Shown in pieces: positions 17,698-26,566 of a stretch of DNA of 59,993 nucleotides. The first letter of the stretch is position 1, and every line of letters begins with the position of its first letter. A program made the position numbers and the translations under genes. The DNA is taken from the NCBI RefSeq assembly GCF_036662795.1, contig NZ_JBAFWZ010000019.1, positions 1 to 59,993 on the forward strand, written 5' to 3'. This DNA comes from Lysinibacillus_B sp036662795 (GTDB lineage: Bacteria; Bacillota; Bacilli; Bacillales_A; Planococcaceae). Under the pieces are notes generated by a model. The model was not told where the DNA came from. It saw only the letters and a program-made list of their open reading frames with translations, and did no database searches.

Positions 17698-18369
17698 TTG
17701 CAAATCCTAGTTGTTGATGATGATTCGCATATTTTAAAGCTCGTTGCCATTCAATTAACGAGAGAGGGCTATAAGGTGCACAAGGCCAATCATGCTCAGG
17801 AGGCGCTTGCCATACTTCGTGAGGAGCATGTAGATTTAGCGATTGTTGATGTGATGATGCCCGGAATGAATGGAATCCGACTAACTGAAATCTTAAGAGA
17901 AGAGTATGCTACGCCTGTTATTCTTTTGACAGCAAAGGGAGCGATTGATGATAAAGAGCAGGGTTATTTAGCAGGGGCGGAGGATTATGTAGTAAAGCCG
18001 TTTGAGCCACGTGAGCTATTGTTCCGAGTAGCGGTCATTTTACGTCGCTTTGATAAAGCCTCACATACGGTCATGAAGGTAGGGAATTTAACAATTAACC
18101 GCAAAAGCTTCGAGGTTATCGCAGGTACTGAAACACTGCTTATGCCGCTGAAGGAATTTGAACTGCTCAGTCTGCTCGCCTCACGTCCGGAGCAGGTGTT
18201 CACCCGAGATACTTTAATGGAAAAGATTTGGGGCTATGATTATGAAGGTAGTGAGCAAACATTAAATACGCATATTAAAAGAATTCGTGAGCGACTCAGC
18301 AGAATTGGGGCATCGGTTGAAATTCAAACAATGCGGGGCGTGGGCTATAAGCTAGAGGTACAGGCATGA
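17698..18369 (+). CDS. OmpR/PhoB-family response regulator
   Basis: 223 aa, TTG start with AAGGAGGCGACAAAC before it. Receiver domain (1-115): acidic pair VVDDD, phospho-acceptor Asp in AIVDVMMPGMNG near residue 51, the Thr in ILLTAKG, and Lys in YVVKPFEPREL. The C-terminal winged helix (about 125-220) includes LMPLKEFELLSLLASRPEQV and LNTHIKRIRERLS. It pairs with the overlapping histidine kinase and probably controls the MMPL transporter and/or its own operon. Confidence 0.92.
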   Translation: MQILVVDDDSHILKLVAIQLTREGYKVHKANHAQEALAILREEHVDLAIVDVMMPGMNGIRLTEILREEYATPVILLTAKGAIDDKEQGYLAGAEDYVVKPFEPRELLFRVAVILRRFDKASHTVMKVGNLTINRKSFEVIAGTETLLMPLKEFELLSLLASRPEQVFTRDTLMEKIWGYDYEGSEQTLNTHIKRIRERLSRIGASVEIQTMRGVGYKLEVQA

Positions 18370-19736
18370 AAACCTTATACAGACAATTTTTAATAGCGAT
18401 GCTGTTTATATTATCATTTAGTCTTGTTGCTGGATTTGTTATTGCCAATTACTTTTATTTAACAAGCACAAAGGAGATCAATGATGAAAATAATGTGAAG
18501 GTCGCCCTTGAAATGAAATCGGCTCTCGAGCAAATGCACGGGGTTGGTCTGGAAAATTATTTAACGTCCATTGGTAATATTGGTTACCAGGCTTATGTTA
18601 TCAATGAGGATGGCTACGAAAAGTATTTCGGTGGAGAATTTCGTGATACAGAGCTGCCTGAGGATGCTCGTGAGAAGGTGCTAGCTGGCGATACTTATCA
18701 TGGCATGAAAGAGTATTCTGATAAAACATTTATGACGGGCTTTTTTGCAAATGAGTTAAACAATACGGTAGGAGTACCATTTACGTATAATGACGTGCAG
18801 TATGGATTATTCCTTCGACCGAACATTAAACTCATGTTTTCTGATGTGCATTCTATTTTGGCAAGTCTACTTCTTAGCACGATTATTATTAGTGTCATCG
18901 CCGTGCTTTGGATGGCGAAGCAGCTAATTCGACCAATAGCACAGCTAACGGAGGCCACTCAGCAAATTACGAACGATAATTATAATGTCTCCCTTGAAAT
19001 TAATCGTCGGGACGAAATCGGTCAGCTGGCGGAGAGCTTTAATAGTATGGTCGTGCAATTGCAGGAAAATGATCGTGCGCGAAAGGAATTTATTAGCAAT
19101 GTTTCGCATGATTTTCAGTCACCACTTCTTAATATTCAAGGCTATGCGGATCTTCTAAAGATGAAGGAGCTAACTGAGGAGGAACGCTTTGAATATTCGA
19201 GCATTATCGATAAAGAGGCAAAGCGCTTATCAACCTTAACAAAGCAGCTGCTCTTATTAACGTCACTTGATCAATCCACAAGAATGATACGTAAAGCCCC
19301 ATTTGCACTCGATGTACAGCTCGTAACGATGATACAAAAATATCGTTGGCGGTTAGAGGAGCTACAGCTAGATATTTCTTACTCTATTCAGCCCGTCCTC
19401 TACAACGGAGATGAGAGCTTACTCGAAAACGTTTGGGAGAACCTATTAACGAACGCAATGAAATATAATCAGAAGAACGGGACGATTTTTGTAGAATTAG
19501 CTTCCTCTGAATCGACTGTTCTTGTAGTAGTGCGAGATTCAGGTATCGGAATGGAGCTGGCAGAGCTCGAGAGGATTTTTGATCGCTTTTACCGAGTAGA
19601 CGAGTCTCGTACAAAGGATGGCACAGGACTTGGTCTCGCGATTGTAAAAGACATCCTAGCCCTACACGATGGGACCATTACTGCTTCGAGCGAGGTAGGC
19701 ATCGGGACAGAGTTTATTATTACATTGCCTAAATAG
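18366..19736 (+). CDS. Membrane sensor histidine kinase
   Basis: 456 aa, overlapping the response regulator by 4 bp. Two membrane segments (about 8-30 and 160-182) enclose an extracytoplasmic sensor of about 130 residues; a HAMP linker (QLIRPIAQLTEATQQI) follows. The HisKA box is SNVSHDFQSPLLNIQGYADL, with Phe-Gln in place of the more usual Leu-Arg. N box is NLLTNAMKYN, G boxes VRDSGIGM and GTGLGLAIVKDIL. It autophosphorylates and passes phosphate to the adjacent regulator. The signal is unknown. Confidence 0.92.
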   Translation: MKTLYRQFLIAMLFILSFSLVAGFVIANYFYLTSTKEINDENNVKVALEMKSALEQMHGVGLENYLTSIGNIGYQAYVINEDGYEKYFGGEFRDTELPEDAREKVLAGDTYHGMKEYSDKTFMTGFFANELNNTVGVPFTYNDVQYGLFLRPNIKLMFSDVHSILASLLLSTIIISVIAVLWMAKQLIRPIAQLTEATQQITNDNYNVSLEINRRDEIGQLAESFNSMVVQLQENDRARKEFISNVSHDFQSPLLNIQGYADLLKMKELTEEERFEYSSIIDKEAKRLSTLTKQLLLLTSLDQSTRMIRKAPFALDVQLVTMIQKYRWRLEELQLDISYSIQPVLYNGDESLLENVWENLLTNAMKYNQKNGTIFVELASSESTVLVVVRDSGIGMELAELERIFDRFYRVDESRTKDGTGLGLAIVKDILALHDGTITASSEVGIGTEFIITLPK

Positions 19737-19748
19737 AGAGTGGATTAA

Positions 19749-19785
19749 GCGAGCTACCTTTCGTAGGGGTAGCTCGTTTATTTTA
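19749..19785 (+). terminator. Terminator of the two-component operon
   Basis: Stem GCGAGCTACC / GGTAGCTCGT followed by TTATTTTAC. Confidence 0.85.
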
Positions 19786-19846
19786 CTTCGGGTCATTATA
19801 ATGAGTTGACTTGTGTTCCAAGTAAGTATGTAAGAGTGAATTATCC

Positions 19847-19946
19847 CGTTGGCGAGTAAATTTCAAAAAGTGGCTAGTATTTTCGGAAAAGTGGCTAGTA
19901 TTTTCGAAATTCCGGCTAGTATTTCAAAAAAAAGTGGCTAGTAAAA
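19847..19946. repeat. 21-bp repeat block, family 2 (block c)
   Basis: Starts GGCGAGTAAATTTCAAAAAG, like the first unit of the other two blocks, then GGCTAGTATTTTCGGAAAAG, GGCTAGTATTTTCGAAATTC and GGCTAGTATTTCAAAAAAAA. The period is 21, 21, 21 and 22 bp. It lies between convergent genes (histidine kinase and LysE). Confidence 0.85.
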
Positions 19947-19966
19947 CCTATGGCAACAAAATTCAG

Positions 19967-20587
19967 CTATCTTTCCGAAAATGCAATGCTAACCCCGATC
20001 ACGGTATAAAGTGAACCCTCTATTTTATTTAAATGCCTCGCTATAAAAGAGCTGCGAACTAATACTTGTCGGACCCGGCTAGCAAGTCCGCTAACTGTTG
20101 CGAAAATAACGAATGCCTGTATTAAAAATACAAGCCCTAGTAGGAGCATTTGCCAGGGTACGTTTTCGGTTCCATGCACAAATTGTGGCAAGAGGGCTAA
20201 AAAGAAAATTGATACTTTCGGATTTAGCACATTCATAATAATGCCCTTTTTATATAATTTGCTATAAGAAATAGCGGGCTTTTCATCAAGCCCAATCGCA
20301 CTACTCCCTGCGCGAAAGGCACCCACTGCCAAATACAACAAATAAATCGCACCAGCCCATTTCACCATCGTAAAGATAGTGGCCGAGCTATAAATAATCG
20401 CAGAAATCCCGACGACAGCAGCTGAAATATGTACGAGTAAACCAGTGCAAAGCCCGAGTGCCGTTGAAATTCCTGCACGAGCATTCTGTGAAATACTTTG
20501 TGCAATGACAAATAAAATATCTGGTCCAGGCATGAGCGTTAACAAAACCGCTGCCACAAGAAATGATAAAATACTGAGATTATCCAC
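19967..20587 (-). CDS. LysE/RhtB family exporter
   Basis: 206 aa with about six hydrophobic segments. The family signature is near the N-terminus: AVLLTLMPGPDILFVIAQSI. The longest frame begins 81 bp upstream, but AGGGGGG lies 6 nt before the GTG at 20587, giving VDNLSILSFLVAAV as a normal N-terminus. Members export amino acids or similar small molecules (threonine, homoserine, lysine); the substrate is not evident. Divergent from the next gene. Confidence 0.85.
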   Translation of the reverse strand: MDNLSILSFLVAAVLLTLMPGPDILFVIAQSISQNARAGISTALGLCTGLLVHISAAVVGISAIIYSSATIFTMVKWAGAIYLLYLAVGAFRAGSSAIGLDEKPAISYSKLYKKGIIMNVLNPKVSIFFLALLPQFVHGTENVPWQMLLLGLVFLIQAFVIFATVSGLASRVRQVLVRSSFIARHLNKIEGSLYTVIGVSIAFSER

Positions 20588-20706
20588 AATGATCCCCCCT
20601 AAAGCAATCTTATCATAAAAAGCAGATAGAAATTTTATTCCATAAAAAGGTATTCCTTCCATCCGCATAGAATGATAGATATAAGCATTTGAAAAGGGGT
20701 GATTCC

Positions 20707-21255
20707 ATGAGGCAAAAAATAGCGATATACATATTGATTATAACTATTGTAGCTACAGGAATTTATGCTTTAGAGTCATATTTTCAGCATTCCGTTAAAA
20801 ATGATGAAACACTCAAAAATGAAATCCAACAATGGCTAGATGTAACACTCACAAACAAGCCCGAATTAATGCAAGTGCACGAATCTACTACGTATATCTC
20901 ATGGATTGAACTTGATAATGGTGATAAAGGCATTGTTGAGCTGCAAAAAGGGTGGAATAATCGTTTTCGCATTCATTCAGCTAGCTATGGTAAAAATAAA
21001 ATAAACTATACAGTAAAGACTACAAATAAAGGTCGCTACGCAATTGTTTATGGTGAGAACGAGGATGAAGCAATAACAACGGTAAAGGCTAATTTGATCA
21101 AAGAAAATTATTCTATACAATTCAATATTCCAAAGCAACAGCATTTTGTTGTGACAAGCAAGCTACCTAAATCATTAAAATTCTCTAAACTAGTGGAAGT
21201 GTTTGCCTTTGATGAGAGAAATAATGAAATTAGGTTTTGGAGATCGACGTATTAA
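20707..21255 (+). CDS. Membrane-anchored hypothetical protein, 182 aa
   Basis: ATG at 20707 has AAAAGGGGTGAT 5 nt upstream; the six-codon upstream extension overlaps this site and is dropped. One N-terminal hydrophobic segment (MRQKIAIYILIITIVATG) would anchor or export it. The rest is a mixed alpha/beta domain with no motif recognised (SWIELDNGDKGIVELQKG, YAIVYGENEDEAITTVKAN). Function unknown. Confidence 0.7.
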   Translation: MRQKIAIYILIITIVATGIYALESYFQHSVKNDETLKNEIQQWLDVTLTNKPELMQVHESTTYISWIELDNGDKGIVELQKGWNNRFRIHSASYGKNKINYTVKTTNKGRYAIVYGENEDEAITTVKANLIKENYSIQFNIPKQQHFVVTSKLPKSLKFSKLVEVFAFDERNNEIRFWRSTY

Positions 21256-21261
21256 TTCATA

Positions 21262-21948
21262 TTACTGAATAGATGCTGCCGATCTCCCTTTTTTTATTGT
21301 TTTATAAATTAGCCCCAGAGAGAGTACAAATCCAACTAGCAGTATTTGAAAGACGATGACCTCGTGTTGATAGTTGAAAAATGGCGCCACATACGTATCC
21401 TTTATAATCATTTTAGAGCCTGTCCAGACTAATACGCCTGCCCCGATAACGATAATAATCGGGAATCGTTCCATTAAATGAATAACAACTGTGCTTCCCC
21501 ATACGACAATCGGAATGGAAATCAGTAGCCCGCACACAACGAGTACATAGTTGCCTTCTGCCGCACCTGCAACACCGAGGACATTATCTACACCCATTAA
21601 AATATCGGCAAGCAGAATAGTCCATAATGCACCCCAAAAAGTATTTTTTGATGGATTAATATCCGTTTCTACGGCACTAAGCAAAAGCTTGAACGAAATA
21701 TAAATTAAAAGTACGCCACCAATTAGCATAAGCCCATCAATTTCGAGCAGCTTGACAGCGACTAAAGTTAAGAGTGTGCGAATAATAATGGCCCCAAAAG
21801 TACCTGCTAGAATGACCTTTTTTTGCAAACGCTTTGGTACATTTTTTGCAGCAAGTCCAATAAGTAGTGCATTATCACCCGCCAGCACTAAATCAATGAG
21901 CACGATCGACAGTATGGCTGTTAAAAAATCCATTGATAGAAATTCCAC
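21262..21948 (-). CDS. TerC family integral membrane protein (YjbE-like)
   Basis: 228 aa with about seven membrane segments. The TerC hallmarks are the two acidic motifs LIDLVLAGDNALLIGLA and ADILMGVDNVLGVAG. Bacterial TerC proteins such as B. subtilis MeeF and MeeY export Mn(II), some during protein secretion. The GTG at 21948 follows AAGGGG by 10 nt; an ATG five codons later is possible. No yybP-ykoY manganese riboswitch is visible upstream. Convergent with the preceding gene, 6 bp apart. Confidence 0.85.
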   Translation of the reverse strand: MEFLSMDFLTAILSIVLIDLVLAGDNALLIGLAAKNVPKRLQKKVILAGTFGAIIIRTLLTLVAVKLLEIDGLMLIGGVLLIYISFKLLLSAVETDINPSKNTFWGALWTILLADILMGVDNVLGVAGAAEGNYVLVVCGLLISIPIVVWGSTVVIHLMERFPIIIVIGAGVLVWTGSKMIIKDTYVAPFFNYQHEVIVFQILLVGFVLSLGLIYKTIKKGRSAASIQ

Positions 21949-22167
21949 TATAGTGTCGCCCCTTTTCTTGTCATTTCCCTAAAGCCAAAAACGTAACAAC
22001 CTAATATATGTGATAAGGCTGTTTTTCAGAAGAGAAACAAGGATTTCGTTTGGACGAGAAAAATTATTGATAGCTGCATGGATAATGCATGCTTTATACA
22101 ATGAGGGGCGATAGCGATATGTCCAAAGGTATCTGAGGATACTTACCGAGAACTGGAGGAGATTGCG

Positions 22168-22326
22168 ATGAAGGACGAAAGGTTAGTGGATGCATTTTCG
22201 CAGTGGCAGGAGTTAAGTATGTCCTTGCAAGAAAAGCTTACATACGAAGCTCGTTTAAAGCATATTTTGGATGAAAAATCTGCCGCAATCGAAGCGCACC
22301 TTCGCATAGTGGAAGCAGAAAAGTGA
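22168..22326 (+). CDS. Small hypothetical protein, 52 aa, possibly a gene remnant
   Basis: ATG preceded by GGAGGAGATTGCG, a strong ribosome binding site. Product MKDERLVDAFSQWQELSMSL and on, all helical and highly charged, ending HLRIVEAEK. It stops just before a second open stretch that lacks a start codon, so it may be the N-terminal piece of a longer decayed gene. Confidence 0.5.
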   Translation: MKDERLVDAFSQWQELSMSLQEKLTYEARLKHILDEKSAAIEAHLRIVEAEK

Positions 22327-22332
22327 GCCTAA

Positions 22333-22476
22333 GAACGAGCACTACATGCAGAAAAAAACAATAGAAATCGAACACAATGCAATCAAAGCCCTTTTACAGT
22401 TACAGCAAGTGAAATCGCTGTAATGATGGATATGCCACCAGCAGGAGTAATTGAAATTGAACTATATCCGGAGTGA
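22333..22476 (+). pseudogene. Open fragment downstream of the 52-aa gene
   Basis: Open from just after a TAA to the TGA at 22476. It reads ERALHAEKNNRNRTQ and ends VMMDMPPAGVIEIELYPE. It has no usable start or ribosome binding site, and follows the 52-aa gene by a few codons. The coding-like C-terminus suggests a degraded C-terminal part of the same or a neighbouring gene. Origin is not recognised. Confidence 0.3.
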
Positions 22477-22566
22477 GTACCTATTATGTAAATTTTGTGA
22501 ATCGTTAGAAATCTACTTGCATACAAATTCATTTGTAGTAGAATTCAAAAAAAGGGGGGCTTTAGG

Positions 22567-23181
22567 ATGTTCAAAAAACTTGCTTCAGATGCACTTGGTC
22601 TATCTGATATTGGGGTAGTTGTGCCACGCTCTGACTTCGACAAAACGGATTCTGATGATTTTATTTTCAATGAAATCGATGAGCGGATTTTCTTCCTCAT
22701 CAAAACAAAGGCGGATGAATATTGCTTTACGAATTACGGCTTGATTCATGTGGATGGTGCCAACGCACTCAGTAAAAAGCGTATGCTGCGTCGCTATGAA
22801 TACGAGCATCACACGATTGACAATGTGCTTCTTGAAACGGCCGGTACAATCGATCTAGATGTAGAAATTAAATTCACGATTAGCAATGTACCTCTGTCAA
22901 TTGATATCCACAAGAAATTCCTTTCAGAAATTAAAGATTTATATAAGGCACTACACGCAATTTCGCTTCAGCAAAAATCGAATGAATTTAAGCTAGACTC
23001 GGCTAAGCAAAGCCTAACGCTTGCGGCAAGTGCACTTGGTCGTGTTGGAAATGATGAGGTGCCTCCAGCAACGAGCTTCGAGAACATCACAAAATTCTCG
23101 CACAACTGGCTACTTGAGCAAAAAGATGCTCACGTCAAAAAGGATTTTGGCGATGTGTTTGAGAAATATATTAATAACTAA
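22567..23181 (+). CDS. PH domain-containing protein (YvbH-like)
   Basis: 204 aa, ATG with AAAAGGGGGG upstream. Residues 1-120 match the bacterial PH domain of the B. subtilis YvbH type: SDIGVVVPRSDFDKTDSDDF, DERIFFLIKTKADEYCFTNY and GTIDLDVEIKFTI. The C-terminal part (about 125-204) corresponds to the YvbH-like oligomerisation region. Probably cytosolic and self-assembling; role unknown. It has its own terminator. Confidence 0.85.
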   Translation: MFKKLASDALGLSDIGVVVPRSDFDKTDSDDFIFNEIDERIFFLIKTKADEYCFTNYGLIHVDGANALSKKRMLRRYEYEHHTIDNVLLETAGTIDLDVEIKFTISNVPLSIDIHKKFLSEIKDLYKALHAISLQQKSNEFKLDSAKQSLTLAASALGRVGNDEVPPATSFENITKFSHNWLLEQKDAHVKKDFGDVFEKYINN

Positions 23182-23190
23182 TTTTAGTAT

Positions 23191-23224
23191 CCCGGAGCAG
23201 GGTAAATTTGCTCCGGGTTTTATT
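23191..23224 (+). terminator. Terminator of the PH-domain gene
   Basis: Stem CCCGGAGCA / TGCTCCGGG followed by TTTTATTAT. Confidence 0.9.
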
Positions 23225-23288
23225 ATAGAAAAAATGTTGCAACGGTTTCCGACTTTTAACGTCTATAGCGTGAAAATGGGGTGATAGG

Positions 23289-23801
23289 ATGCGAGATGAA
23301 TTATTGAATGAAGCGATGGATCTGCATACCGAGCACCTTCTTCGGCTCTCATATTTTTATGTACAGAGCTGGGAGGTGGCGGAGGATATAGTGCAGGAAA
23401 GCTTCATGGCATTTTATGAAAAAGCCGCTCAATACAAAGGGGAGGCCTCTGTCAAAAACTATTTAAGGAAAATAGTTATTAATCGCTGTCACGACTATTT
23501 ACGAAAGAAAAAACGATGGCAGCTATTTTTACCATTTAAAAATGCAAAAAGTGCCGAGCAGGAAGTCGTCCTTTCTAACGAGAAATCTGCCTTATTGCAG
23601 GCCGTCATGCGATTAAAAGAAAAATACCGAGAAACGATTATCCTGTATTATTTTGAGGAGCTTTCCACGGTACAAATTGCAGAATTACTCGGACTTAATG
23701 AGAGCACAGTCAGATCTCGCTTAAAACGAGCAAGAGATGAGCTGAAGAGGTATTTAAATGATCACTCGGAATGGGAGGTGCTTTTACATGAATCGGTTTA
23801 A
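23289..23801 (+). CDS. ECF-type RNA polymerase sigma factor
   Basis: 170 aa. Region 2: HLLRLSYFYVQSWEVAEDIV and QESFMAFYEKAAQY. Region 4: KYRETIILYYFEELSTVQIA and LLGLNESTVRSRLKRARDEL, with a helix-turn-helix. ATG with GGGGTGATAGG upstream. Its 3' end overlaps the next gene by 14 bp, the usual layout of an ECF sigma factor with its cognate anti-sigma gene. The inducing signal is unknown. Confidence 0.9.
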   Translation: MRDELLNEAMDLHTEHLLRLSYFYVQSWEVAEDIVQESFMAFYEKAAQYKGEASVKNYLRKIVINRCHDYLRKKKRWQLFLPFKNAKSAEQEVVLSNEKSALLQAVMRLKEKYRETIILYYFEELSTVQIAELLGLNESTVRSRLKRARDELKRYLNDHSEWEVLLHESV

Positions 23802-24834
23802 GAAGCAATTAATAGAGGAAACACCCATCTCACCATCTCAAAAGCAGCGTATTAAAAATGCTGTATTAAGTCGAAAAGGTACTAAACGTAATGCTCGAAT
23901 CATGCCACTGGTAGCTTCGGTTATGTTTGGGATCATCGTCATTGTTGGGAGCTTTATGCTATTAACAGGCGACCTTGCACCAACGAAAACGGGGACCTCC
24001 CCTCAAATTGAATTGACGTCTATTTATGGGGTTATGGTGGATGATACTAAGTCGGTTTCGCCTGAAAATAGGCAAGTTTCGAATCTCGACCTTTACTATT
24101 ATGATGAATCTAATGGCTTATTTCAGAAGGGAAACTTTAACGTTTTTACATCCGTTCCTGAAGGCGATTTACACATTGGCGATTTAGTAAAGGTGCACCG
24201 GAGTGAGAATGAAGAACTTCTTATTGGCAATATTATCGCCACACCAAATGATCGCGTAGAAATCAAGAATGGCGAGCTATATATCAACGACAAACGGTTC
24301 AATCAGTACTTATTTGCCGGAATGGATGCGACAGCCTTCGAAGCGAACGATGGGAAAGTGCCCGTGATTAAGCTACCTGAAAAAGTGGACTCCGGATATA
24401 TCATTTCGTCGTATGATTGGGTAACTACTCCGTTAGTGCTAGCCGAACAGGCATCAGCCCTTTTTAAAATTGAGCACATACAGCGCCCCTCAACAGATGA
24501 AAGAGAGCAAGTGGCGAACTATTTGGAATCTGGTGATGAGGGATATTTAGTCGGTGTGTCGCCAGAAATGATTTTAAAAACATATTTATTTACTTTAGGA
24601 GAGGATGGCAGTAGGGCCCCTGAAGTAGAGGTATTAGCCTTATCCCAATTTGAAATTGAATGGCCGAGTGATCTCGCTTATCATGAGGAGAAGTTTGATG
24701 AAATGCTCGAGGCTGTGCCTGCTAATGTCTATAAAGATACCGCTAGTATGCATATTAAAGGCTGGGACATTCCGTTTATTACTTTAGAATTTACTCGAGA
24801 AAATGATGTGTGGAAGATTTCTAAGCTTGAATAG
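23788..24834 (+). CDS. Membrane-anchored putative anti-sigma factor with a signal-peptidase-like region
   Basis: 348 aa. ATG at 23788 lies 7 nt after GGGAGGTG; the ten-codon extension is dropped. The N-terminus (about 1-45) is cytosolic and basic, followed by one membrane segment (MPLVASVMFGIIVIVGSFML). The outer part contains DLHIGDLVKVHRSENEEL and NIIATPNDRVEIKNGELYIN, which resemble S26 signal peptidases (GDxV..., GDRVxIxxGxLYINGK). No catalytic Ser/Lys pair is evident. Overlap with the ECF sigma gene suggests it binds and silences that factor. The combination is inferred. Confidence 0.7.
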   Translation: MNRFKKQLIEETPISPSQKQRIKNAVLSRKGTKRNARIMPLVASVMFGIIVIVGSFMLLTGDLAPTKTGTSPQIELTSIYGVMVDDTKSVSPENRQVSNLDLYYYDESNGLFQKGNFNVFTSVPEGDLHIGDLVKVHRSENEELLIGNIIATPNDRVEIKNGELYINDKRFNQYLFAGMDATAFEANDGKVPVIKLPEKVDSGYIISSYDWVTTPLVLAEQASALFKIEHIQRPSTDEREQVANYLESGDEGYLVGVSPEMILKTYLFTLGEDGSRAPEVEVLALSQFEIEWPSDLAYHEEKFDEMLEAVPANVYKDTASMHIKGWDIPFITLEFTRENDVWKISKLE

Positions 24835-24862
24835 CTGAGAAATCCAGAATATTCACGAACAA

Positions 24863-24895
24863 CAAGATCCCGCCACACCAGCGCGGGATCTTCTC
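24863..24895 (+). terminator. Terminator of the sigma/anti-sigma operon
   Basis: Stem AAGATCCCGC / GCGGGATCTT with a short loop and TCTCTC tail. Confidence 0.75.
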
Positions 24896-24927
24896 TCACA
24901 GAAGGGGATTATTTGTACTAGTAGAGC

Positions 24928-25398
24928 AGGGCTTATCTGAACAGAAGATGAGTGTATTCGCACAGAATGAGTGTCTATCCGTACAAGAGGTAGGCGTATG
25001 CACAAAAGAGGTGCCTATCCGAACAAAAGAGTTGTCTATCCGCACCAAAGGGATGTCTATCCGAACAAAAGGAGGCCAACCGCACAAAAGGTAGGCGTAT
25101 CCGCACCAAAGGAATGTCCATCCGCACAAAAGCCGTGCCTATCCGCACAAAAGGAGGCCAACCGCACAAAAGGCAGGCGTATCCGCACCAAAGGGATGTC
25201 CATCCGCACAAAAGCCGTGTCTATCTGCACCAAAGAGAGCCAACCGAACAAAAGTCAGGCGTATCCGCACCAAACGAGAGTCTATCCGCACAAAAGAGGT
25301 GCCTATCCGAACAAAAGGAGACCAACCGCACAAAAGGTAGGCGTATCCGCACCAAACGAGTACCCAACCGCACAAAAGCCGTACCCATCCGCACAAAA
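24928..25398. repeat. 21-bp repeat array, family 1 (array 3)
   Basis: About 22 units of ATCCGCACAAAAG, ATCCGAACAAAAG or AACCGCACAAAAG type with 21-bp spacing, orientation as in arrays 2 and 4. Spacer part differs from array 2 (AGGTAGGCGT, GGAATGTCC, GCCGTGCC). The array fills the space between the convergent anti-sigma and methyltransferase genes, and runs right up to the 3' end of the latter. Open frames inside it have no ribosome binding site. Confidence 0.88.
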
Positions 25399-25411
25399 TC
25401 CAAATCCACAA

Positions 25412-26116
25412 TTATTTATTCGATTTTTTAAAAAGCCCGATCAAGAATCCATCCAAACCGAAGCGGTCATCTGGTAAATTTTCAAATGCCATATTACGTA
25501 TCTCAATGTCATCAAAGGATTGAAAAATTTCTCGTAACTTATGCGCTGTATAGCCAAGTCCTCCATCTAAGCTACGTTTAATATATACTTCCTCATCTGT
25601 AATAGACGAACCACCATAAGGACCGTTTTCTTCAAATGTACAGATTGCAAAATAGCCGTTCGGTTTTAATAATTTTTCGACTAACTGAAGATAAGAAATT
25701 CGCCTATGTGGTGCTAGATGATGAAAGCAGCCAGAATCATAAATAAGACCATAGCTATTTTCTTGCAGTGGTAAATCAAAAATATCCTGGCATATAAAAT
25801 GAATGTTTACACTTTCTTTTTCTGCACGTTCTTTCGCCCACTGTAAAGCTTGCTCTGACAAATCAACCCCATCAACAGAGCATCCTTTTTTGGCGAGATA
25901 AATGGCATTTCTACCTGCTCCGCAGCCTAGCTCTAACACTTTAGTAGGACGAATCATTTCTCGTTCGAAATAGCTCACTAAATGCTCATCCGGAATATTC
26001 TTAAAAAAGGGGATTGGTTTTTTTTGATCCTGATAAAAGTCATCCCAAAACTGTGTTGGTTCACGCAGTAAATTATCTAGCAACTGTAATAAATCCTGAT
26101 TAGTTTTTACTAACAA
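25412..26116 (-). CDS. Class I SAM-dependent methyltransferase
   Basis: 234 aa. Motif I is VLELGCGAGRNAIYLAKKG, motif II VDGVDLSEQALQWAKERA, then IHFICQDIFDLPL and YGLIYDSGCFHHL. This is a small-molecule type Rossmann methyltransferase; the acceptor is unknown. TTG start at 26116, 10 nt after AAGGAG; an ATG between them is out of frame. The last codons abut a family 1 repeat array. Confidence 0.85.
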   Translation of the reverse strand: MLVKTNQDLLQLLDNLLREPTQFWDDFYQDQKKPIPFFKNIPDEHLVSYFEREMIRPTKVLELGCGAGRNAIYLAKKGCSVDGVDLSEQALQWAKERAEKESVNIHFICQDIFDLPLQENSYGLIYDSGCFHHLAPHRRISYLQLVEKLLKPNGYFAICTFEENGPYGGSSITDEEVYIKRSLDGGLGYTAHKLREIFQSFDDIEIRNMAFENLPDDRFGLDGFLIGLFKKSNK

Positions 26117-26566
26117 TGTAGCTCATCTCCTTTGTTTAAAGTGTAATAAAAACCAATTCAGTCAGGGTTACAGTCTTTTAAAAATCGTGTTACATCTGTA
26201 CATTTAGTGGTCCTTAAGCATCTATTTAAACAGCCTCATAACATGTTCTCTTCTATATCTATCTGTTTATAACAGCTTATTAATACCAAACTATCCAACC
26301 ATTGAAAAAATGAATCACGCTTCGATAAGGGCGAAATAATAGTGTCTAAAATTTCTACACAGCCAATTTTATTTCAAATATTACAAATTCCTTTCACAAG
26401 GATGCAAACCCCATTGGCCAAAATTTCTTCTAACGATACGGCATGTTACAATAGAAAAGTAATTGCAAAAAGTGGAATATGTATAAAACATGCGGTTTTG
26501 CTCTTTTATTGGGCAATCTAAGCTTTTCCGAAATAATAAATATCCACAACAGAGAGGTGACATACG
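26117..26566. other. Gene-free stretch of 450 bp between divergent genes
   Basis: AT-rich, with no small ORF behind a ribosome binding site, no repeat unit and no clear hairpin. It must hold the promoters of the methyltransferase and the metallophosphoesterase; TGTTACAAT at about 26445-26453 is a possible -10 for the latter. Nothing else is seen. Confidence 0.4.

Noticed and set aside
21949..22167. yybP-ykoY manganese riboswitch upstream of the TerC-family gene
   Set aside because: The conserved GGGGAGUAG-type and later motifs were not found upstream of the gene.
24928..25398. CRISPR array
   Set aside because: The recurring core is only about 13 bp, varies between units, and the intervening 8 bp are not unique spacers. 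No cas genes are present.
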